A stretch of 26,486 nt of DNA from a virus, in the IMG/VR virus record IMGVR_UViG_3300037245_000515, positions 1-26,486 of that record; one strand, written 5' to 3'. Position 1 is the first letter of the stretch. Each line of letters opens with the position of its first letter. Of the stretch, positions 6,901 to 15,259 are shown piece after piece. Under the pieces are notes generated by a model. That model was not told the origin of the DNA, did not search any database, and saw only the letters and a program-made list of their open reading frames with translations. Made by a program: the position numbers and the translations under genes.

Positions 6901-7440
6901 GGCTACTACTGTACCAAGAGCAGCTTCCAGCATCAAAGGTATTGCTTCAACCACACCCTGCACCAGCTTCTCAGGACTCTTGATTATGTCCAGTGCGGTG
7001 TCAAGGAATCCTGCATCCTCATCCAACTGTATCTGTACGTCCTCGTTCTCACGGTAGTACTGTTCCAGCCCGGCACCCATCTGCTCAGTCCACTGTTCGA
7101 GACCGGCTTGCATCTTCTTCTGAAACTCAGGCTGTCCACCCAATGCTTTACCAGCACCAGTGTTCCAGAACCAATCACGGTATGCTCCACCGAACTCCTG
7201 CTCTATACGAGCGAGACCGATCACACCTTTAGTCAGATTGATACCACCTGATTCAACACCATGCTTGATTGCAGTACCGATACTCTTAGGTTGATCAGGG
7301 GCATCTAATGTGAAGCCCTCTGGTATGTCTTTGTTCCGGTCCAAGTACTGCTGTGCCCATTGCTGAGATTCTCTGTGTTCCCTTTCCGCATCTGTCTCTG
7401 CGTGGAAACCTTCTGGTAATCCTAATTGACTCTCTGCCAT
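3997..7440 (-). CDS. Large internal virion / DNA-ejection protein (1147 aa)
   Basis: 1147 residues. The N-terminus is mixed helix with an amphipathic hydrophobic segment at about 163-190 (LMLEAALGTVVAGPGGGILV). A very acidic stretch follows (about 335-460), then a helical C-terminal region. That region holds motifs I associate with the ends of large phage polyvalent proteins: a LLASSE...GRQG block, an ASERAAVVGMNKLR helix (about 700-715), FFSPRYVASR (about 770-780) and a strongly hydrophobic helix at about 809-832. No peptidase, transglycosylase or MuF domain is seen. Size, amphipathicity and position downstream of the fibre suggest an internal protein ejected into the host envelope to pass DNA. 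It overlaps the coiled-coil gene by 19 bases and uses the recurring GGGAGACAGACATG leader. Confidence 0.75.
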   Translation of the reverse strand: MAESQLGLPEGFHAETDAEREHRESQQWAQQYLDRNKDIPEGFTLDAPDQPKSIGTAIKHGVESGGINLTKGVIGLARIEQEFGGAYRDWFWNTGAGKALGGQPEFQKKMQAGLEQWTEQMGAGLEQYYRENEDVQIQLDEDAGFLDTALDIIKSPEKLVQGVVEAIPLMLEAALGTVVAGPGGGILVMSQAKAGTSYEDARNEGTGIIPALFQAELTGLGEAAIEQWTFGKKLGLAKGFSEMVKKGGKKILWEGMKAFGRGAVEEGSQTFNENLWRYVFTDRDQELLEGVAQSAGIGGPLELVMSGGFAAAGKATGKAKKMLGLDNQHMRLDQFRSAVNENPELSDESKAELNEEFDQVEADIDAGVYTEEEGAAFLEVSLSEETAMSQDEYLEENPEAQEGDYEAYTEQVQAKNDLVKVQDAIVEGKEIEPVDELMTPEEAENKQSIDKLNKSIVKAAFPTARRLTADERSLELGKRVGRAKERRHLALKKDPSDIQAAQDEARGELAGEMPKATFDNFTDEQVSPQDYENIRKAILVKGLQFFEQDHALAALKKIQMGFVPTESEMVALGRVTGKEVLSGLAEAAKGIRGKAYDFAVNLVNFPTTLLASSEVSMIGRQGLTTLFKWPKQWVKALGASYAAYFSSDWADLAQKELLTRKGAEFAEESGLFTSELEAGLSKTEERYMSSWAKQIPFLGALVRASERAAVVGMNKLRAGIWDQVTNQWEGMNYSQSEYERLAKLINMSTGRGNITNKTIQGALPILNAAFFSPRYVASRFEMLGSGIYSLVDVVTGKPRPSSKIMASQMVNFMIAGGTVMAMAIALGLKVEKDWRSSDFGKIKIGRTRIDIWGGFQQIIRTAAQLATGTGKAVSSGELFTKNRLETFGRFIQSKLAPTPGLVIELASKKTFLGEPLPEFKNKAELMEWAIYQKLAPLVLQDTIDAFRYSESRAANAMVLPLAFHGIGVQTFETNALDDLSEMRDHYSLDVYGKEWKNLGPLAQEALRDHQPQIAEQEMIAKFERRNATFDVRRQREAGLKVEKSLPRSVQDEMDRYQVTLGGLSRTLVRNWRLNGDLYQKYQDDLGFLLGKALPRIIEKPGYQRQSPQFKQEILNWAVKESKAAVRKNIVMEANMKDIEDISKGVED

Positions 7441-8099
7441 GTCTGTCTCCCGTCATACGAAACCATTTGAACACCGGCTGCATTCGTAACATACTCAGCT
7501 TTTCCTTTAGCTGCCGTAGGCTGTGCCGTTGGTGCCTGTGCTGTCTTGCCCCGGTCGGCAAGAATCTGAGCGAATACATCAGCTTGGTCCTTGTCACCGA
7601 ATATTTCCGACTGTCTACCGGATACACCGATCTCAATCCTCAGCTTCTCATTGTCTGCCACGGCTTGTGAAATAGTACCAGCCTGAACAGCATCATCGAG
7701 AGCCTTCAACTGTGTATCCATCTTTGATTTCTCTCGTACTTCCTTCTCCATCTGGTACGAACTCTCCAACTCCTTACGAGTCATTAGCATTTCAAGATCA
7801 TGCTGTCGCACCTGCTCAACTTTGTCCTGCTCCCACGCCATATTTCTACGGGCAGTCTCAGCACCAAGGAAGGATTGAAACTCCATAGCTGCATGTCTAT
7901 TCTGAGCATCCATAATAGCCATGTCAATGTCTGACTGAGCACGCATGTTTTGTGCTTGTAGCTGTGCGTCCTGAGCCATCTGCTGTCGTTGTGTTACCGC
8001 AGCTTCACCGGCTTGTCTAACTCTCTGCTCACCCTTACCGGCCTCTACTGCAAACTGAGCCAGTGTCTTAACATCTCCATGTGATATTCTGATACCCAT
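7422..8099 (-). CDS. Coiled-coil internal virion protein (225 aa)
   Basis: 225 residues. From about 15 to 145 the sequence is a long, Gln/Ala/Met-rich charged helix (VTQRQQMAQDAQLQAQNMRA, then KVEQVRQHDLEMLMTRKELE). It should form an extended coiled coil or helical bundle. The C-terminal 60 residues are more globular, with an Ala/Pro/Thr linker (AQAPTAQPTAAKG) and a terminal strand-like GRQTWQRVN. Small Gln-rich helical proteins next to a giant internal protein are typical of short-tailed phage ejection complexes; that comparison is inferred. The ribosome binding site is AAGGAGACAG. The gene overlaps the next by 19 bases, implying coupled synthesis. Confidence 0.72.
   Translation of the reverse strand: MGIRISHGDVKTLAQFAVEAGKGEQRVRQAGEAAVTQRQQMAQDAQLQAQNMRAQSDIDMAIMDAQNRHAAMEFQSFLGAETARRNMAWEQDKVEQVRQHDLEMLMTRKELESSYQMEKEVREKSKMDTQLKALDDAVQAGTISQAVADNEKLRIEIGVSGRQSEIFGDKDQADVFAQILADRGKTAQAPTAQPTAAKGKAEYVTNAAGVQMVSYDGRQTWQRVN
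7438..7451 (-). promoter_or_regulatory. Recurrent extended ribosome binding leader
   Basis: The - strand reads GGGAGACAGACATG, ending in the start codon of the 1147-residue gene. The same 14 bases precede two other genes in this operon. The GGGAGA part is a good Shine-Dalgarno sequence; the conserved ACAGAC spacer goes beyond what ribosome binding needs. Confidence 0.7.
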
Positions 8100-8111
8100 A
8101 ACTCTGTCTCC

Positions 8112-8276
8112 TTATTCTTCTGCATCCAGCATTCGCTGTGCTTCAATCCTACGTGCTTGTATCTTTTCCATAGAGACATACCTAACCCTTTGCCTTGTCT
8201 CTGTGATCTTAACGTAAGGCTTTACAATACCATCGTCAGGGTCTTTACGCATTACTCTTCTAAAACGCTTTGCCAT
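8112..8276 (-). CDS. Small basic protein (54 aa)
   Basis: ATG at 8276 with a GTAGGAG ribosome binding site eight bases after the fibre stop; ends at TAA 8112-8114, twelve bases before the next start. The 54 residues are strongly charged: a basic N-terminus (MAKRFRRVMRKDPDDG), a central strand (PYVKITETRQRVRYVSM) and a helical end (KIQARRIEAQRMLDAEE). It is likely a small virion or assembly factor because it lies between the fibre and internal protein genes. No family is recognised. Confidence 0.75.
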   Translation of the reverse strand: MAKRFRRVMRKDPDDGIVKPYVKITETRQRVRYVSMEKIQARRIEAQRMLDAEE

Positions 8277-8284
8277 AACATCTC

Positions 8285-11200
8285 CTACGTTGCTATGATA
8301 CCCACGCTTTCTAAGGCTTCGAGTATCGAGTTAATCGTCGTGGTGTTCTTGTTACCCCATGAGTACAGTTCGCCATCATCGTGTGAGCCACAGTATATTC
8401 TGTCACCCATAACACATCCACCGAACAAACCATCTTGATCACCACCTGCTTGATCAGCTACCTTTATCCAAGAGTCAACACCGTTCCACTTTAACAACAT
8501 AGAACCGGGCTGTGTTGAACCATACAGTTCGCCTTGATAAACGAACAGTACAAGGATGTTAGTTTCATCCTCAAACTGATTAGCTACTGTAGCCCATGCA
8601 CTTGAACCATCCCACTCAAGCAGCTTACCAACACCCTGATCGCCACCATAAATCTTTCCATTGTACACAGCCAAACATCTTATGTTTGTAGAACTGTCAT
8701 GGAATGAGGCAACACTTGTCCAAGCATTCGTACCATTCCACTTCAACAGATTACCAAGAATCTGAGAGCCAGCATACACTTCATCATTGAAAGTTACCAG
8801 TGATGGTATACTTGCCTCAGCAGCAAACTGTGGTGCTACCTCTACCCAAGCATTAGTACCATTCCACTCGAACAGTCTACCACCGTCACCTGTGCCACCA
8901 TATATCTTGCCATTGGCAACAGTCAAGGAACGAATCTTAGTCTGTGAGTTCAACTGTGGAGCAACGGACACCCAAGCATTCGTACCGTTCCACTCAAAGA
9001 GTTGACCAGTTGGCTGAGTACCACCGTATACTTTACCACCGAGTACACACAAACTTTTGATAACTGTCTGAGAATCAAGCAGGGATGCAACGGATGTCCA
9101 CTCCGTATCACCGGGACTCCATTCTAACAACTCTCCACCTGACTGAGTTCCACCATACAGCTTACCATTCATTGTAACTATAGCATGAAGTGTGGTCTCA
9201 CTACCGGACATTGTAGCCTCCAGTATTAACTCGGATAACGCATGGTCAACATGATCAATCGCATCCTCTGGAGAGAAGCCACCACCGGTTCCTACTTTCC
9301 AAATAGCATTACCAGTGCTGGTGTCCTTTGTCAGTACGTACTCATTGGTCGCACCACTTACATCTGTCAGTGCGTCTATTGCTGCCTGCTGTGTTGATTG
9401 TCCAGTACCACCATGAGCGATACCAACATCAGTAGCCTCCCATACGCCAGTTGCAATCGTACCAAGTGTCGTAAGGTTAGCACTACCAGCCCATGTTGTA
9501 TGAGGTTCATGTTCATCACCAACAAAGCCCGTCAAGGTATCATGGTCAATGTCTGTAGTCAGGTTGTGAATGTGATCGTAAGCAGCTTGTAACTCTGCGA
9601 TAGATATTTCATTCGTACCATCCTTCAAGTCACCGGCAAGATATAGATCACTCCAGCGTATAGTTTCCTCAGAAGCCACTGATGCGTAGACTTGGAAGTA
9701 CCAATCCCATCCTGCATTCGTAGTCCATGAACTACCCTGATTAAATGAAACTCCCCAACTACCACCGGGGGAAGTGGAAGGGGTGCCATACGCTCCCCAT
9801 ATACCACCAGCAGGTGTGTGCATTACTATAGCATACTGTACTCCATTCAACAGAGCATAAGGTGTATCAAAGTCAATGGTTGCTTCGGTAAGAACATTAC
9901 CAAGTCCGTCAAGATCAACTACCTTCTCAACCAAGACTGAACCTGTAGGCTTACCACCTGATGTAGCGTAGATACCAACAGTCAGCAGTATCTCACCGGC
10001 CTGATTCTCACGTAATTTAAGAATGACCCTACCGATTAAATAATCTTCATCGGGAGTAAAGGTCTGCATACCCCACTGGTTTGCTGTTATAGCATACTCT
10101 GTTGACTCGGATGTACTTTCCTCTTGAAGTTCAAAGCCACCACCGGGAATAAGTTCCACTGCACCCAAGCTATAGAGGTTATCCTCATCAGGAACTATGT
10201 CACCAACTTGACCGATGTTATTAGCACCCATGTCCAGATCACCAGTCATGGCTCTTGTACCGTCTATGAGAAGATACCCTACATGATCGTCATCTGTCAG
10301 TCCAGTTATCGAACCGTGATCAATGTCGGTCGTCAAGTTATGTGTGTTCGTCAGGGTGTTGTGATCTATTGCTGACTGTGCTATTAACTCAAGTCCCGTC
10401 TCTCCAGTATTAACTTGAAGTATCTTGAACTGTTCCCCAACATAAGAAGCCGGGGTATCCGTAAGGGCTGTGAAGGTTGTAACTCCGCTTCCCCCTGCAC
10501 CACTACCAGCCGTAGAGTTTGGTATGAATCCACGCAGGTCTTGATAGGAACTGCCGCCAAGATAATTTATTGTGCTCGTCTTTCTTTGTATCGTGAACCT
10601 TGCGATGAGGAACCCAACACCTTTGAAAATTTTTGGTATGGTGAAATTGGAATAGCCAAGAGAATCAGTTTGTGCCAATGCCTCAGATGTATAAGTACCT
10701 GCTGGTACATTGCACAGCATGTGGGAAGTCTCACCACTCTTATTACATACTCCCCATATAACTACACTAAGCCATCTGTTGTTAGGGATGGGTGTACCGT
10801 CTGACGTTTTCACTATGTCGTTCAGAGTAATTATGGGATTGTATGCCGTGTCCGGGTCATTCACAACTTCCATATTATCCGTTGGCATTGACAGTGCTGG
10901 GTAAACCTGATTGTGCATCTGAAATACACGACCAGAAGTTATAGAGACATACGAGTTAGCTGTATCAGCCACCGTCAATGTACCCTCTGCACCCAACTCC
11001 CACTCAGCTTCTATCCCTCTGATTCTTGCACCAATATGGGAAGCATGTCCCTGATTGGTTGTAGTGTCCTGTATCTCATCATTCCAGTTTTGATTTCGTA
11101 GTGCCCCTGATGTTCCAGTAGTAACAGCCGATTGTAATACTAACTGTGCTACCCTTATGTGTTCTACATCTCTCGGCCATCCTGTAGACTCGTCAGCTAA

Positions 11201-12133
11201 TGTCAGTACCTTTGTTGACTTAGGTATGTAGACGTATACTGTTGTAGGAGCAGTGTCAGTTCCAACTTCGGAAGTCAGATCAATCGTTGCTCCGGGGTCT
11301 GTGTCCAGCATCGTAAAGCCATCACTGAACATCATAGTCATATCGGGATGACCGTTGGTTGGGGTGAGTGTACCTGTTACAGTACCACCGTCTTCTGTTA
11401 TGAAGAAATCGAATGACTCCCTGAAAGTTCCATTCCAAAAGTTCTGAGTTGTATCTACTGCCTTACCGGAAATTTCCAGTTGTATCGTACCATCTGCGTC
11501 TTCGACAGCTACTCCACCAATCTGTATTGCGTAGCTGGGGAATGACGGGCGTACATTAGTCAGGTTGTTTAATACCCCATCACCATCTTCCGACAGCCAT
11601 AGAGTATCGCCCTCGGTAAAGCCAGATGTGTCTACACCACGCACCTTACCATCCTGACTTACAATTCCAACGGTCCCGGTTGGTATGTCCATAGTTGTAA
11701 CCAGCACCACTCCCCTGAATGTTACAAAGGTATTGGCGGCTGCTTCCGCTACAGACGGACGACCAGCCGTAGCACCGACAGGATAAATAGCAGTTCCATT
11801 GTAGATGGTAGAGCCTGTGCCATTATATACAAGCACAAAGGATTCTTGACCAACCTGCAATACCGGGCCAAGACCAGTTGTTAGATCGAGAGTATGCTCA
11901 TCAGGATTCCACTTGCTTCTTCCTTCTGCACCGTCTCCGGGTGTTGCTGTTATGTCGTAGTCCACATAGCCAGTACCAATACCAGCCGATATCAACTCAC
12001 CTGTTAATGTCAACTCTGCAAAGGTAGGGGTTGAGTCCGAATTCAGTCTCAATGATGCCAGCTTTTGAAGAGCACGCACTACCCCCAACTTATCATCAGG
12101 GCTTGGTATTGGTACTAAATTAGGACTTCCCAT
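8285..12133 (-). CDS. Tail fibre / receptor-binding protein with propeller-like C-terminus (1282 aa)
   Basis: 1282 residues in clear modules. Residues 1-45 are a probable virion attachment end. About 70-225 is a capsid-distal repeat domain seen in phage fibres (KWNPDEHTLDLTTGLGPVLQ, VRGVDTSGF..GDTLWLS). About 235-540 holds beta-rich shaft modules. About 590-660 carries classic fibre repeats (THNLTTDIDHGSITGL, YLLIDGTRAMTGDLDMG). About 668-820 is a beta-sandwich module also present in the 301-residue tail protein. About 855-945 has another DIDH repeat and IAHGGTGQST. Residues 982-1260 are seven Kelch-like blades, followed by a short helix (INSILEALESVGI) that could trimerise. The protein should recognise the host surface, probably sugars. 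The ATG follows GCAGGAG. A fibre is certain by composition; the receptor is unknown. Confidence 0.88.
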   Translation of the reverse strand: MGSPNLVPIPSPDDKLGVVRALQKLASLRLNSDSTPTFAELTLTGELISAGIGTGYVDYDITATPGDGAEGRSKWNPDEHTLDLTTGLGPVLQVGQESFVLVYNGTGSTIYNGTAIYPVGATAGRPSVAEAAANTFVTFRGVVLVTTMDIPTGTVGIVSQDGKVRGVDTSGFTEGDTLWLSEDGDGVLNNLTNVRPSFPSYAIQIGGVAVEDADGTIQLEISGKAVDTTQNFWNGTFRESFDFFITEDGGTVTGTLTPTNGHPDMTMMFSDGFTMLDTDPGATIDLTSEVGTDTAPTTVYVYIPKSTKVLTLADESTGWPRDVEHIRVAQLVLQSAVTTGTSGALRNQNWNDEIQDTTTNQGHASHIGARIRGIEAEWELGAEGTLTVADTANSYVSITSGRVFQMHNQVYPALSMPTDNMEVVNDPDTAYNPIITLNDIVKTSDGTPIPNNRWLSVVIWGVCNKSGETSHMLCNVPAGTYTSEALAQTDSLGYSNFTIPKIFKGVGFLIARFTIQRKTSTINYLGGSSYQDLRGFIPNSTAGSGAGGSGVTTFTALTDTPASYVGEQFKILQVNTGETGLELIAQSAIDHNTLTNTHNLTTDIDHGSITGLTDDDHVGYLLIDGTRAMTGDLDMGANNIGQVGDIVPDEDNLYSLGAVELIPGGGFELQEESTSESTEYAITANQWGMQTFTPDEDYLIGRVILKLRENQAGEILLTVGIYATSGGKPTGSVLVEKVVDLDGLGNVLTEATIDFDTPYALLNGVQYAIVMHTPAGGIWGAYGTPSTSPGGSWGVSFNQGSSWTTNAGWDWYFQVYASVASEETIRWSDLYLAGDLKDGTNEISIAELQAAYDHIHNLTTDIDHDTLTGFVGDEHEPHTTWAGSANLTTLGTIATGVWEATDVGIAHGGTGQSTQQAAIDALTDVSGATNEYVLTKDTSTGNAIWKVGTGGGFSPEDAIDHVDHALSELILEATMSGSETTLHAIVTMNGKLYGGTQSGGELLEWSPGDTEWTSVASLLDSQTVIKSLCVLGGKVYGGTQPTGQLFEWNGTNAWVSVAPQLNSQTKIRSLTVANGKIYGGTGDGGRLFEWNGTNAWVEVAPQFAAEASIPSLVTFNDEVYAGSQILGNLLKWNGTNAWTSVASFHDSSTNIRCLAVYNGKIYGGDQGVGKLLEWDGSSAWATVANQFEDETNILVLFVYQGELYGSTQPGSMLLKWNGVDSWIKVADQAGGDQDGLFGGCVMGDRIYCGSHDDGELYSWGNKNTTTINSILEALESVGIIAT
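8354..9190 (-). repeat. Seven ~42-residue Kelch-like blade repeats in the fibre gene
   Basis: Residues 982-1260 of the fibre repeat about every 42 residues (126 bases). The consensus is a strand ending in V-x-NGK-[IV]-YGGTQ, then G-x-LLEWNGTNAWxxVA and a variable loop before the next blade. Six full copies and a shorter seventh are seen. Copies 2-4 share the identical string WNGTNAWV or WNGTNAWT. Seven blades would close a beta-propeller, a shape suited to ligand binding at the fibre tip. Confidence 0.88.
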
Positions 12134-12135
12134 TA

Positions 12136-12717
12136 TTATACTCCTGCTGTTTTTCCAAATGCCCCGCCACTGCCACTCAAACCATGTGTACCAAACATCT
12201 GTTGGAACATAGTTACATGAGGGGCAGAATTCGCAGGATTGATTAGCTTGCCGGTTCCTGCACGTCTCGGTCCAGAGGGTGTCCTTGCTGCACTGCCAGC
12301 ACCTATTGATTTAGCGAGACCAGCGATGTCACCATAACTCGGACCAACATCCTCTCGTCTCTCTACGAAACCAACCTTATCCAGAAGCGACTGCGACAAT
12401 CTCTGTGCTGAAACATCCGCCGCCTTTAGCCGTGTCGGTGCTCCAACTTCCTCTTCAAACCTCTTACCAAGACCAGCCGCCTGAGTTGTACTGGCAAGAC
12501 CGGAACTAACAAGAGACTGCGTACCAGATGCAACCGCTTGACTCTTCCCTCTTGCAAGACCAGCCTCAGTAGCTTTCATAAACGTACCCTCTTGGCCTTC
12601 CATCTCAATCCGACGATCAAGAATGTCAAGACCCTGCTGATACCTTTTCTCATTAGCTTCATTGGCCCTTGCCTGTTGTTCCTGAAACTGTGCTATCAAT
12701 GTGTCAACAAGTCCCAT
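12136..12717 (-). CDS. Ala/Gly-rich helical virion protein (193 aa)
   Basis: 193 residues. The N-terminus (to about 60) is a charged helix (LIAQFQEQQARANEANEKRY) likely to be a coiled coil. The middle is Ala/Ser/Gly-rich (ASGTQSLVSSGLASTTQAAG) and the end is a flexible Gly/Ser/Pro-rich tail. Such sequences occur in small internal virion or tail-associated proteins. The start ATG overlaps the previous stop (TAATG), and the stop lies two bases before the fibre start, so it is tightly coupled between the propeller-like tail protein and the fibre. A role in anchoring fibres or as a minor ejection protein is inferred from position. Confidence 0.65.
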   Translation of the reverse strand: MGLVDTLIAQFQEQQARANEANEKRYQQGLDILDRRIEMEGQEGTFMKATEAGLARGKSQAVASGTQSLVSSGLASTTQAAGLGKRFEEEVGAPTRLKAADVSAQRLSQSLLDKVGFVERREDVGPSYGDIAGLAKSIGAGSAARTPSGPRRAGTGKLINPANSAPHVTMFQQMFGTHGLSGSGGAFGKTAGV

Positions 12718-14351
12718 TATTTAATCCTTCCTGCCAGTTTGGTATTTATGTTTAACTTACTCAGAGACCACGACTCACCGGCTGTGCTATTCCTCAACAC
12801 AACTCCAAGCCACTTACCTCTTGCTTTGTCCCTGAGTCTCTTCTGTCTGCCGGGACCAGAGTATGTTCTGGTGATCACCGGGGTACCACCGTCCTTGACT
12901 TTCTCAACCAGCTTCTCAGCATTGTCTCCAACGTGTATGTCAAGTGTAACTCCATCAGAGTCTGTGTGTGAACCACCAGAGGCTCCACCACTTGTCTCTA
13001 AAGTCAGAGAGTTCAAACGCCCCTGTCCGTCACCGTCCTCTTCATCCAAGTCCGTGATAGGTAGGAGTACCTCAGATGAGATAGCTTGATCAGTCGCTCC
13101 GATGTCATCATCTTTCTTTGTGGCATCAAACTTTCTAATGTAGCCATCAGTACAGCCGTAAAGCAGGTCAGCATTTGATGGGTCATTCGAGGGGTAGTAT
13201 AACTGAGAGTACACACCACATTGATTTGGGTATGACTCAGGAAAGAACCCCAATCCCTTTACGTCAAAATAGTAATCCGAATTGCTGCCATCCGCAAGTA
13301 ATGTAATGCAGATCAAAACAGCATCCCGGTCAAAGTCGTATCCAAGAGTTACTCGATGTGTGGTTGGGTTTGCCCCTTCATCCTTAACCAGAGTTGGTAA
13401 GCTGAGAAGTGACAGGTTCTCCAAGAACATCGTACCCTTTCTAATCCTACTCAATCCGTCTGCTCCGAAGATATACAGATCACCCTTCTTATCGAAGCAC
13501 CATGACTGAGCACCGAAGATACCAGAGAAGTCATCCACTGAATGAAGTTCTCCGCCTACGGCTGGGTCTCCCTGTAAGTAGTGCATACTGGAAGCACAGC
13601 CAAAGATCATGTAGTCATCATGGAATGGTATCAGTGCTCTAACAATGTCACCGACCTTACCAGCATCTGAGTTAGTCCCAGCTACAGGTGTCATCGCATC
13701 ATTAGAAATGTACACAAAGTCAAACGGATTCAGTTGCCGTGACATGTACCACTGGTGAGGGTCAAAGGGGTTTCCGCTTAGTACTGCTCTACCTCTATAC
13801 CAGCAACCTAAGTATGCCTTTGGAGGAAGTGAACCCGATGTCAAGTTTCCAAGGACTCCACCACCTGTTTCTCCACCGGCGTATGTCGTCCAGTCGTAGC
13901 CGTGTGGTGCCGTACTCGCTTCATCGACAGCAGTTGGGTAAATACTCTCCGGGTCCATATTGCCTCCAGAGAGCGTTTCACCTCCACCAGTGATGAAGGT
14001 TCCAGATAAGGTAAAGCCATAGATAATTCCTTTCGCTGTGTCCACGAAGTCTACTGACATGGTTGCCCCGGAAGATGCACCGGTTATGATCGAGCCTCTG
14101 TCTGGTGCTGTTGTCAGTGGGGTATCAAGTGTAAGCTTTGTGTTTGAAAAATCAACTATCTTTAGATTGGTTCCGTTGACGACGAATGCTTTCTGCAACC
14201 CGGAGAACATATTGAGATTGTCTGACGTATCAACTGTCAGTCCTACTACTTCTGTAAGTGTACCTGCCACGTCAGCCTCCGCATATATTATATCGTTGCC
14301 AGCAGCAACCAAGTGCTTTTTGTTTTCTTGTGGTTGGATTGTAACAGCCAT
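12717..14351 (-). CDS. Propeller-like tail protein, probable tail nozzle/stabilisation protein (544 aa)
   Basis: 544 residues of beta-rich sequence with repeated motifs of the type hydrophobic strand-turn-W/Y: HLVAAGNDIIYAEAD near residue 15, AYLGCWYRGRAVLSGNPFDP about 180-200, and DDYMIFGCASSMHYLQGD about 245-262. Further copies are WCFDKKGDLYIFGADGLSRI about 280-300 and DLLYGCTDGYIRKFDATKK about 395-412. This recurring DxLYxxG-x-D-G pattern suggests a propeller-like fold, as in the tail nozzle or stabilisation proteins of short-tailed phages. The C-terminus is a basic strand domain. It follows the adaptor region and precedes the fibre, the expected gene order. The normal N-terminal portion may be encoded separately by the 75-residue gene upstream. 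Confidence 0.7.
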   Translation of the reverse strand: MAVTIQPQENKKHLVAAGNDIIYAEADVAGTLTEVVGLTVDTSDNLNMFSGLQKAFVVNGTNLKIVDFSNTKLTLDTPLTTAPDRGSIITGASSGATMSVDFVDTAKGIIYGFTLSGTFITGGGETLSGGNMDPESIYPTAVDEASTAPHGYDWTTYAGGETGGGVLGNLTSGSLPPKAYLGCWYRGRAVLSGNPFDPHQWYMSRQLNPFDFVYISNDAMTPVAGTNSDAGKVGDIVRALIPFHDDYMIFGCASSMHYLQGDPAVGGELHSVDDFSGIFGAQSWCFDKKGDLYIFGADGLSRIRKGTMFLENLSLLSLPTLVKDEGANPTTHRVTLGYDFDRDAVLICITLLADGSNSDYYFDVKGLGFFPESYPNQCGVYSQLYYPSNDPSNADLLYGCTDGYIRKFDATKKDDDIGATDQAISSEVLLPITDLDEEDGDGQGRLNSLTLETSGGASGGSHTDSDGVTLDIHVGDNAEKLVEKVKDGGTPVITRTYSGPGRQKRLRDKARGKWLGVVLRNSTAGESWSLSKLNINTKLAGRIK

Positions 14352-14353
14352 GA

Positions 14354-15259
14354 TTAAGTCTCATACCAAATCTTATTTTCTGCGGCAGCGACCAAACGCT
14401 TGATCGTCACAATTCCATTTAATCCATTCTCTGCTCCGGGTGAGCCTGATGCGGATGGTGGTGCTAAAGCTACTGTCTTAAACTCGAACACAGCACTATC
14501 GTAATCCTGACCATGAATTGTTTTCCGTACACCCCACTCATAGTCTGTATCGTACTCAAGTGGTTCACCTAAGAACATGAACAGACTTATAATACTGTAA
14601 CGAGACCGGTCATTCTGAGCTACGAGTGTTTCACCTTTGAATCCGAAATACACTGTGTAAAACTCTATGTCCTCATCGTCTACATCACTCCACTGCATCT
14701 GTAACAGACCATCAGAGTTTAGGTAGACATCAGTGAGAAGATTAGTTGGGTAATCCAGAGTCGGTGTTGATATTCCTAAGTCATCGCCCCACATCTCAAA
14801 GTACATGGCACGCGACTGGTACATAGTCCAAGTACCAGCAGCAGGAACATTCCATACGCCTCTCCACCATTGGGAGGGTGCGGTGTTATGAATATGCCAA
14901 TCAAAATAGTTAAAGCCTTCGTCTGCTGCTCCTATTACAGTTACAACAATAGCATACTGTATTCCAATTTCCACGATATAGGGAGTATCAAAAGTAAAAG
15001 TCATTAAGGTATCAGTGAGAGGAATAAGATTGCCCGCCACTGATTTTGAAGCCAAGGCGATTCCACTTGGTTTTCCATCGGCGACTAATTCTAACGTGAC
15101 AACCACTGTTGTAAATGTACCGTATCTCTTTCCACGTATCTTTGGATACAGTGCTGAGTAACTTTCCTCAGCGGTAAATAGAACACACATTGCCTCTTGT
15201 CCATATCCTATCAAACCACCGGAGGACGCTATCTCGTAGCTTTCACGTTTAGTTGCCAT
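14354..15259 (-). CDS. Tail protein with beta-sandwich and fibronectin-III-like domains (301 aa)
   Basis: 301 residues. About 20-160 is a sandwich domain (VVVTLELVADGKPSGIALAS, FTFDTPYIVEIGIQYAIVV, W-rich loop, MYFEMWGD) that is homologous by eye to residues 668-820 of the fibre. About 165-265 looks like a fibronectin type III unit (PTLDYPTNL, LQMQWSDVDDEDIEFYTVYF, YDTDYEWGVRK, AVFEFKT). The last 18 residues (VTIKRLVAAAENKIWYET) resemble the N-terminus of the following 544-residue protein. Carbohydrate binding on the tail surface is plausible. It starts on a TAATG overlap with the 75-residue gene and ends two bases before the propeller-like gene. Confidence 0.75.
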   Translation of the reverse strand: MATKRESYEIASSGGLIGYGQEAMCVLFTAEESYSALYPKIRGKRYGTFTTVVVTLELVADGKPSGIALASKSVAGNLIPLTDTLMTFTFDTPYIVEIGIQYAIVVTVIGAADEGFNYFDWHIHNTAPSQWWRGVWNVPAAGTWTMYQSRAMYFEMWGDDLGISTPTLDYPTNLLTDVYLNSDGLLQMQWSDVDDEDIEFYTVYFGFKGETLVAQNDRSRYSIISLFMFLGEPLEYDTDYEWGVRKTIHGQDYDSAVFEFKTVALAPPSASGSPGAENGLNGIVTIKRLVAAAENKIWYET

